Assembly (NCBI GenBank): GCA_003521815.1
Contig: DPHE01000008.1
Coordinates: forward strand, 7,411-13,487
DNA: 6,077 nt
Reading direction: 5' to 3'
Origin: Colwellia sp.
Lineage (GTDB): Bacteria > Pseudomonadota > Gammaproteobacteria > Enterobacterales > Alteromonadaceae
Shown in pieces: positions 1 to 6,077 of the stretch (its first letter is position 1; every line of letters begins with the position of its first letter). Below the pieces are notes generated by a model. That model was not told where the DNA came from. It did no database searches and saw only the letters and a list, made by a program, of their open reading frames with translations. The position numbers and the translations under genes were made by a program.

Positions 1-2522
1 CCAAGTGGCGATAAGGCATATTTATCAAATGGTGTGGTAAACACATAACACCGGCTTTCTGCTCGTGTTATCGCTACATACAACAAACGAATGGTTTCGG
101 CATAAGCTTCATTAGCCATGGCCGCTTTCGCTTGTTCATCGCCATCTAAACTCAAACACAATTGACCTTGCTCATTGTGGTATTCAATATAGATCACCGA
201 TTTATTGCCAAATTTAAGCGGATCTTTATGACGCGTCGCAAACGGAATAAAGACGATTGGATATTCCAACCCTTTTGCGCCATGTTGGGTTACTATGCGA
301 ATCAAATCACCGTCACTTTCAAGGCGCTGCTCTGCTTCTACATCACTATTAGCGGCGTTACTTTCTAAGCTACACTGTTGTTCAAACCAATAGAGTAGCT
401 CTTGTGGTTGCAAGAACTTTTGGCTAGCTGATTGTAAAATTTCAAATAAATGCAGGAGATTAGTTAACGCACGATCTTTACTCTCTAGCGCTATTTTAAA
501 GTGCTGATGCATTAAGTTTATCGCCATCGCAATAAAACCTTGTCGTTGCCATTGCGTTCTATAATCGAAAAAACTGAATTTTAGCGTTTGATAAGCCATT
601 TCATCTTGTTGAAGTTTATACAATGTGGGGGCATCAAAACCTAATAAACCACTGGCCAAGGCATTTAAATATAAATGTTCATCTTCCAGCGCTAATATCC
701 CCTTTAAGACACTAATAAGTTGCTTGGCTTGTTCACTGTGAAATAAGTTCGCTCGATCCGATAAAAATACACTAGTCAAGTTAGCCGCTAACAGTGCTTG
801 TTTAATATCAGCAGCTTCGCGCCCATCACGAACTAAAATGGCAATATCTTGTGGCTTTACATCTTCATCTGTTAATAATTGTACTATTTCATTGGCACAC
901 CAAGTCGCCATTAATGGCCTATCAGTCTGTTTGGTAACTCCCTCTTCATTAGAAAAATGAATAAATTGTAACGCTTTGGGCTTATTTCTTGATTGCTCGC
1001 TTGGATTATTATTAGATAGGTCAGCAGATTTTCCTGCTTTAACAGATTGATAAGGAATACCATAGCCAAAGACTGTGTTATTACCATCCCCCAAAAACAC
1101 CTGATTATAAGCATCAACCATAGCAGGATTAGATCGCCAGTTCGTGTCCATAAGCCAGTGATAATCACAATCACTACGAGCGCTCAAATAAGCAAAAATA
1201 TCTCCACCACGAAAACCATAAATAGCTTGTTTAGGATCGCCAATGAGATACAGTGCCGCATCTTCCTGTTTAGCTTTATTTTGTAAAGGGTTAGCCTGAT
1301 AATAAATGCCCTGTAAAATAGCAAATTGTTGGGGATCAGTATCTTGAAATTCATCAACTAGGGCTACCGGATATTGTGCCAATAATGTTTGTGCTAACCG
1401 ACTGTCTTCTTCATTTTTTAAGCAATCTGCTAATGTATTAATCAAATCATCAAAGTCGAGTAAGTTGTGTTGCTCTTTTGCTTGTTGAACTTGCTCACGT
1501 ATTTGATAAATTGCAGTACGAACTATCTCATAAGCTTTAGCTTTATTAATATTCTTAGCTAAATCTTTAACATCAGTTTTAATTATTTTACTGCTTGCTA
1601 ACACTTCCGCTAACGCTGCTTTAAATGCCTTAGGATGTCGATTTCCATTAAGTAAATAGTCTGGCATTGGCTGTTGTATTGCAGCGAGCAACGCTTGTTC
1701 ATTTTCACACTCACTTAATAGAGCTAACCAAGCCTGTAACTTAACTAACTCTGCTCCTCTCTTTTCTTGTTCATCGGCTTTTTTATGGGCAACTAAACCT
1801 TCATTAAGTAAAGCTAAGTCTGCCGCAATAGCAGTATTAGCTTGCTTAGCTAATCGAACGAATTTATCCACCAACCCTTGAACATCAAGGACAGAAAGCT
1901 CAGTGTTATGAGAAATAGCCTTTGCAAAGCTACTAACAAAAGCTGCGGGTGTGACCCAAAATTGAGCGACTAATTCAAAGGCGTCACTATTTTGTTTAGC
2001 AAGTTGTCGATACCAATCTTGGCAAGCTTCTAAAATTAAATCATTGCTATTAGTGGTCATATTAGCGCTAAATGGTAATCCACTAGCAAAAGCGTGTTGT
2101 GTTAACGCCCGTTGGCAAAAGCCGTGAATGGTAAAAATAGCGGCTTCGTCTAAAAATAATAAGGCACGTTTTAGCAAAAAATGAATTTTATCGTCACTTT
2201 CTTTTTTAGTACTTTTGGTATTTCTCATGACATTTTGGCTGATTTGTGCGAAATAACTATCCTTTTCACATAATGCTTGCCAGTTGGTTAATGCGTCACG
2301 AACAAAAGCATCTATTCTGCCACGAAGCTCTTGTGTAGCATCTTTGGTAAACGTCATCAGTAAAATTTCTTCTACTTTTAACTCTCGCACTAGTAATAAG
2401 CGCAAATAAATACGGGTGATATTATAGGTTTTTCCTGTACCTGCACTGGCTTCAATTAAGTGCCGCCCAGTTAAAGGGATAGTGGCCGCCTCTAAGTTTT
2501 TCAAATTTACTTCGGTTGACAT
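1..2522 (-). CDS. recB: RecBCD helicase/nuclease subunit RecB (3'-partial, runs off left edge)
   Basis: RecB is the 3'-5' superfamily 1A helicase and nuclease subunit of RecBCD, acting on double-strand break ends. I read the frame codon by codon from ATG at 2522 to the left edge: 840 codons with no internal stop or frameshift. Motifs in order are Walker A ASAGTGKT (residues 25-32, bases 2427-2450), motif Ia LMTFTK (55-60), FTIHGFCQR (130-138), LDFDDL (355-360), motif II VDEFQDTDPQQ (389-399), motif III GDPKQAIYGFRGG (428-440), motif IV NWRS with its arginine at 463, motif V TQHGAKGLEYP (745-755) and motif VI LLYVAITRA (813-821, arginine 820). All catalytic motor residues appear intact. E. coli RecB has 1180 residues, so roughly 340 are missing, including the whole C-terminal nuclease domain, which cannot be judged here. 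The start is supported by the usual short N-terminus before Walker A, by the overlap with the recC stop and by a GGAG upstream. recB is probably translationally coupled to recC. Confidence 0.97.
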   Translation of the reverse strand, partial: MSTEVNLKNLEAATIPLTGRHLIEASAGTGKTYNITRIYLRLLLVRELKVEEILLMTFTKDATQELRGRIDAFVRDALTNWQALCEKDSYFAQISQNVMRNTKSTKKESDDKIHFLLKRALLFLDEAAIFTIHGFCQRALTQHAFASGLPFSANMTTNSNDLILEACQDWYRQLAKQNSDAFELVAQFWVTPAAFVSSFAKAISHNTELSVLDVQGLVDKFVRLAKQANTAIAADLALLNEGLVAHKKADEQEKRGAELVKLQAWLALLSECENEQALLAAIQQPMPDYLLNGNRHPKAFKAALAEVLASSKIIKTDVKDLAKNINKAKAYEIVRTAIYQIREQVQQAKEQHNLLDFDDLINTLADCLKNEEDSRLAQTLLAQYPVALVDEFQDTDPQQFAILQGIYYQANPLQNKAKQEDAALYLIGDPKQAIYGFRGGDIFAYLSARSDCDYHWLMDTNWRSNPAMVDAYNQVFLGDGNNTVFGYGIPYQSVKAGKSADLSNNNPSEQSRNKPKALQFIHFSNEEGVTKQTDRPLMATWCANEIVQLLTDEDVKPQDIAILVRDGREAADIKQALLAANLTSVFLSDRANLFHSEQAKQLISVLKGILALEDEHLYLNALASGLLGFDAPTLYKLQQDEMAYQTLKFSFFDYRTQWQRQGFIAMAINLMHQHFKIALESKDRALTNLLHLFEILQSASQKFLQPQELLYWFEQQCSLESNAANSDVEAEQRLESDGDLIRIVTQHGAKGLEYPIVFIPFATRHKDPLKFGNKSVIYIEYHNEQGQLCLSLDGDEQAKAAMANEAYAETIRLLYVAITRAESRCYVFTTPFDKYALSPL

Positions 2523-2524
2523 TA
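2520..2524 (-). other. recC stop / recB start overlap (TAATG)
   Basis: Read on the minus strand, TAA (2524-2522) ends recC and ATG (2522-2520) starts recB, sharing one base. Such an overlap is typical of stop-restart translation, which would favour balanced synthesis of two subunits of one complex. It also shows that recC and recB are directly adjacent, with no ptrA (pitrilysin) gene between them as in E. coli. Confidence 0.9.
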
Positions 2525-5500
2525 GCGGCTTGCTCCATTGGTTGCTTTCACTGCACCCTTACTTGCCTTTTCTTTTAAGACACAACGATATAATCCTTGA
2601 TAAACGGATTCAATTTGGGGTACTAAGGTTTCAACTTGTAGGCATTGAGGCCAAAAATAATGAATATAAGCATCTGAGCCAAACCCTGGGATAGCGCCTG
2701 TTGGCATCACTGAGTCTTGCCAAAATTTTTCGAAATCTTCTTGTGTCAATTCAACACGCTTACCCCGTGACTCTTTAAATACTTGAGCAGCCAAATCGCC
2801 ATTAAGCATTAGTGCTTGTTTCTGACCTAGAACATAAACGCCTAGTAGCATTTCTAGTTCCGCTTTAGCTTCTTCAGAGCCTTCATTATTAACACTGTAT
2901 TGTTCAACTTTTTGTGCCTTAGTATTAAAGTAAAAGCCGCGTGTTTGCTCTACTTGGCCTAATGAACCGAATGAATGGGTTAGATTAGAGGCATCGTTTG
3001 CTGTTTTACTGTTTTGTTGTTGCCATACCTGCATGATTAAGTGATGTAAATACATGGTGAATAAATCTTTAGCTTTCGCACTAGAGCTACGGTAGAAAAC
3101 CAGTTGCGCACCTGCATGTGTGAGTTTTACGGGTAACTGTGCACTAAGCGTTATGCTTTGTTCAGATAAATCTGCTTTTGTATTGGTATGAGTATTGATA
3201 TTATTATGAGAAATGTTAAGTACTATTTGGCAATCAATTAGCTCAGGACTATTACAGCCTTGCTCCATAATTTCTTGCGCCAATTGGCTACTTGCATCAA
3301 GCGCTTCTTCAAAATGTGATTCGGTACTGGGTAAGTCAGGAAATTTACCCGATAACGTTGCTGACTCAATCACTTGCTCAATTGTCAGACTATTTTTAGC
3401 CGATAAGCTAGCCGCAAGTAAGTCTTGTTTTAGTAAGTAATTTTCTAGATGATTTGCGGTAAAAGATTCTATATCATCTAGATTTACTTCTCTACTATCT
3501 AGATATAAATTCAGTACTTGTTGCGCAAACATTTTACTCGGGTGTTGAAAAAAACGTATGAGTTCATTCGCCGTTATCGTATTAATATTGTCTGCTATAT
3601 CGCATGCTTCAACCACTAACTCATCTTGTGGTGCTTGGTTGTGTTCATGTTGACCCAAGGTTAACCAGTTAGCATTAAAGCTAGGCTTAAAGCCTGACTT
3701 AACAATTAGCTCAGCATCACGAACTGTGTAGTTATCTTCACTATAAGGTTGCATTGGCATTTGATGAACGTCAGAACTTTCTTGCTCAAACTGCCAGCCA
3801 TAACCTTGTGCTAAATAGCCCATTAACTCTTTTAATACTAATGAAGGTTCTTTTTCTCTATTATTTCTAATATTTCGTCCCTGATAACTTAAATATAGCG
3901 CTTTTCTCGCCGAAATAAGCGCTTCTAAAAACAAATATCGATCATCACCGCGACGGGATCTATCACCCAACACAGCTTTACTTTGTGCTATCAAGTCAAA
4001 ACCTAATGAAGGACGCTGTCTTGGAAACTCACCATCATTTAAACCTAGAACTGCGATGACTTTAAACGGAATACTACGCATAGGTAACATAGAGCAAAAA
4101 GTCACTTGTCCAACCATAAACTGCTTACTGGCATCCCCTTGACTGAAATGATTATTGAGAAAATCTACAATGATAGGTAACCCAATTTCTTCATCAAAAT
4201 GCGCATGCTCGCAATACTCAACTAACGAGGCGATTGCTTGTTCGATAATAGCGATACTATTATCTATTTGATTATTTGTTTGGAGCGTGGCTTGTAACTC
4301 CGTTTTTTTAGTCGTATTCGTTGAAAAGGCAACTTGGGTAGAAAAAAGCACTTCAAGCTGATTAAGTAAAAAACTCTGCCATGCTTTAGCCGTTCTAGCG
4401 CTATTAAGCTGATGAGAAAAATGCTGTAATTGTTCTATAAACAACATTAACTGGCCTAGTAAAATGGCGTCGTCACCTTCTACTACCCCGAGTAACAACT
4501 GGTTCTGATAGATACTGTCAGTATCAGCATAAGCAAAACCCTGTAACAAACGAGATAAACCTTGCTGCCAAGTGAAGCTGTTACTGGCTTGCTCACCTAA
4601 TAACGCCTCTTTATGGGCTTGGTCTAAGCCCCAATGAATTGTTGCTTGTTGTAACCAAAGGCTAATTTTTTCACTGTCTTCTACGTTGATGACAAATTTA
4701 TTAGCAACGGCAGGTAAACGAATAAAACTGAGTAATTGTGATACTTGAAAACGAGAGTCAGGTAAAGTCAGCAACTCGCTAAAAGCCGCTATTAAGGGAT
4801 CACTGTCTTTAGCGCTTCGATCAGCAATTGAACACGGTAGTGGCGGTACTTCATCAGTTAACTCTTGCCAACCACGGGTAAAAACGGCATTCACATAAGG
4901 TGCGTATTGCTCTATTTGCGGACACATCACCAACACATCTTTTGGTGTTAACTTATCTTTATCATTCGCCGTGTCATTAAACTGGTGAAGCAAGTAATCA
5001 TGTAACGCTTGTACTTCACGTAACGCACTATGACAACTAACAATGGTGATTGAATCGTCAATCAATGGCGACGTTGTTTCGCTAGTAGCGCCGTTATCTG
5101 TCCCATCTCCTTTTACTGTTGCATCATTTAGCGCTAAAATATCATTTTGTAGTTGATATAAAATACATGTTGATGACGTTAAGTTGTCATTATTATCTTG
5201 AGTACTATCATCGCCGCTGGCTTTAACAAACAATTCAATGTTGACGGTACTGTAGTCTTGTAATAAGGCTAAAAATTCACGTCCTTGTTGACCAAAATTG
5301 GCTAATAACGGATTACCAACAAATAAGTGCTCATCGTTATCCGCGCCGTTTGACCAATGAGATAATTTATTTATTGCCTGTTTTTCATTGATGATATCGC
5401 CCCAATAAGAGAAACAGGGGTTTAAATGAAAAAAGTCGACGTCAATATATTCACTTAGTGCATTAATAAAATTTAACCACATTGGTGCCATGGTATTAAT

Positions 5501-6077
5501 ACCAAAAAAGCTCATGCGTTTCGGCAGAATATTAGGATCATTACTCAATTTATCGGCTATATTGGCAATAGCGTCATTAAGTAATTCAACCGGATTATAA
5601 GGGAGTTCACTAATAAGTAACTGCCATAATTTGGCTTGCCATTTATTATCCGCGCTAAGTTCAATCGCTTCTTTTCCTTGCTGCCATGCATCAAGCCATT
5701 CAGGTCTGAAAATCAAATACTGTTCGTACAAGTCAGCCATTTGCCCTGCTAACTGATACCGTTTTAAATCGGCTTTACTTGACGTATCTAATATAGATTT
5801 TAGTGATGAATTTGTTGTTACTTTTGAACTTACCTGTTCAAACCAATAACGAGTTGCTGGAATAAAATCATCATCATTTATCACTTTGTCAGTGGCAAGT
5901 AAGGCATAAATTCGCCACGTCAGTACTTCTCTTGAATAGGGAGACTGATCAGGCACTTTATCTTCGCTAGCCAGTGTTCTTATTAGTAACCACAAGTGTT
6001 GAGCTGGTAACGCGTAACGTATATTCATGCTAATTCCACGTTCACTAGCAATAGCAAGGTTAAGCCAGTGTTGCATA
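2522..6077 (-). CDS. recC: RecBCD subunit RecC (5'-partial, runs off right edge)
   Basis: RecC is the non-catalytic scaffold of RecBCD: it binds RecB and RecD, splits the incoming duplex and scans the 3' strand for Chi. The frame encodes 1184 residues in the window and ends in TAA at 2524..2522. The first Met (6076) aligns with E. coli Met42 in the GMAQWL segment, so about 41 N-terminal codons lie beyond the right edge and this Met is not the start. Residue numbers here count from it. Recognisable blocks are LPAQHLW (23-29), ADLYEQYLIFRPEWL (114-128), NPCFSYWGD, VGNPLLANFG, SCHSALREVQALHDYLL, LPDSRF, LPMRSIPFK (664-672), GLNDGEFPRQ, and GDRSRRGDDRYLFLEALISA (704-723). No Walker A or nuclease triad is evident, as expected for the degenerate helicase and nuclease folds of RecC. 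The full protein would be about 1225 residues against 1122 in E. coli; much of the excess lies in Asn/Thr-rich loops (near 320-337, 586-605, 954-966) and a C-terminal tail. Identification is firm. Confidence 0.97.
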   Translation of the reverse strand, partial: MQHWLNLAIASERGISMNIRYALPAQHLWLLIRTLASEDKVPDQSPYSREVLTWRIYALLATDKVINDDDFIPATRYWFEQVSSKVTTNSSLKSILDTSSKADLKRYQLAGQMADLYEQYLIFRPEWLDAWQQGKEAIELSADNKWQAKLWQLLISELPYNPVELLNDAIANIADKLSNDPNILPKRMSFFGINTMAPMWLNFINALSEYIDVDFFHLNPCFSYWGDIINEKQAINKLSHWSNGADNDEHLFVGNPLLANFGQQGREFLALLQDYSTVNIELFVKASGDDSTQDNNDNLTSSTCILYQLQNDILALNDATVKGDGTDNGATSETTSPLIDDSITIVSCHSALREVQALHDYLLHQFNDTANDKDKLTPKDVLVMCPQIEQYAPYVNAVFTRGWQELTDEVPPLPCSIADRSAKDSDPLIAAFSELLTLPDSRFQVSQLLSFIRLPAVANKFVINVEDSEKISLWLQQATIHWGLDQAHKEALLGEQASNSFTWQQGLSRLLQGFAYADTDSIYQNQLLLGVVEGDDAILLGQLMLFIEQLQHFSHQLNSARTAKAWQSFLLNQLEVLFSTQVAFSTNTTKKTELQATLQTNNQIDNSIAIIEQAIASLVEYCEHAHFDEEIGLPIIVDFLNNHFSQGDASKQFMVGQVTFCSMLPMRSIPFKVIAVLGLNDGEFPRQRPSLGFDLIAQSKAVLGDRSRRGDDRYLFLEALISARKALYLSYQGRNIRNNREKEPSLVLKELMGYLAQGYGWQFEQESSDVHQMPMQPYSEDNYTVRDAELIVKSGFKPSFNANWLTLGQHEHNQAPQDELVVEACDIADNINTITANELIRFFQHPSKMFAQQVLNLYLDSREVNLDDIESFTANHLENYLLKQDLLAASLSAKNSLTIEQVIESATLSGKFPDLPSTESHFEEALDASSQLAQEIMEQGCNSPELIDCQIVLNISHNNINTHTNTKADLSEQSITLSAQLPVKLTHAGAQLVFYRSSSAKAKDLFTMYLHHLIMQVWQQQNSKTANDASNLTHSFGSLGQVEQTRGFYFNTKAQKVEQYSVNNEGSEEAKAELEMLLGVYVLGQKQALMLNGDLAAQVFKESRGKRVELTQEDFEKFWQDSVMPTGAIPGFGSDAYIHYFWPQCLQVETLVPQIESVYQGLYRCVLKEKASKGAVKATNGASR
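2533..2536 (-). promoter_or_regulatory. Shine-Dalgarno-like GGAG of recB inside the recC 3' end
   Basis: On the minus strand GGAG lies 10 bases before the recB ATG, within the last codons of recC (encoding the final Asn-Gly-Ala-Ser-Arg). It supports ATG 2522 as the recB start. The spacing is slightly long, so coupling to the terminating recC ribosome probably matters as well. This is inferred from sequence and position only. Confidence 0.6.

Noticed and set aside
162..1286. Short open frames at 162-368 (+), 911-1174 (-) and 1047-1286 (+)
   Set aside because: All lie inside recB in other frames, have no recognisable domain, and overlap highly conserved helicase motifs, so they are shadows.
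1868..1875. Minus-strand GTTGGTGG, a match to the Haemophilus-type Chi pattern GNTGGTGG
   Set aside because: One match to a pattern with seven fixed bases is about what chance gives in 6 kb on two strands. I saw no exact E. coli Chi octamer. Only genome-wide counts and skew could give it meaning.
1..2522. Possible broken recB, since it has no stop in the window and short open frames overlap it on both strands
   Set aside because: Reading all 840 codons from ATG 2522 to the left edge in one frame gave no stop and all helicase motifs in order, so the gene is intact as far as visible and simply leaves the window.
2482..3440. Short plus-strand open frames at 2482-2694 and 3213-3440
   Set aside because: Both are antisense to recC or to the recC-recB junction, with no family resemblance and no convincing ribosome binding site.
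3444..3504. Three copies of TCTAGAT within about 60 bases of recC (3444, 3477, 3498), spaced by multiples of three
   Set aside because: They fall in the same codon phase and encode repeated Leu next to Asp or Glu (NHLENY, VNLDD, LYLDS). CTAG is frequent elsewhere in the window, so codon usage explains them better than a binding site.
6074..6076. ATG at 6076 as the recC start
   Set aside because: It aligns with internal Met42 of E. coli RecC, and the preceding base fits the third base of a Gly GGT codon. The true start is beyond the right edge.
1..6077. A novel defence system, mobile element or CRISPR
   Set aside because: All bases are accounted for by two housekeeping recombination genes; no direct repeats, inverted terminal repeats or foreign-looking insert were found.

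Overview
The whole window is coding sequence on the minus strand and holds parts of two genes of the RecBCD recombination and DNA-repair complex. From right to left (the direction of transcription) these are recC, cut by the right edge about 41 codons after its expected start, then recB, cut by the left edge after about 840 codons. The two genes meet at a TAATG overlap in which the last base of the recC stop is the first base of the recB start. No intergenic space, RNA gene, mobile element, CRISPR array or terminator is visible, and any operon promoter lies beyond the right edge.

The organism is most likely a marine gammaproteobacterium with an AT-rich genome, of the Alteromonadales type (Colwellia, Thalassotalea or Pseudoalteromonas relatives). 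This rests on the AT-rich codon usage, the Asn/Gln/Thr-rich linkers, clear but diverged similarity to E. coli RecB and RecC, and direct recC-recB adjacency without the ptrA gene that separates them in E. coli. The genus is a guess.

RecB is the 3'-5' helicase and nuclease subunit. The window covers its motor part with motifs I to VI; the nuclease domain and presumably recD lie off the left edge. RecC is the non-catalytic scaffold that splits the duplex and reads the Chi sequence in the exiting 3' strand. Together with RecD they process double-strand breaks and load RecA.

I see no undescribed system here. The most interesting point is that the Chi-reading pocket of RecC keeps most residues known from E. 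coli but differs at a few, so the Chi octamer of this organism may not be the E. coli one. Comparisons with E. coli RecB and RecC are from memory and were not computed.
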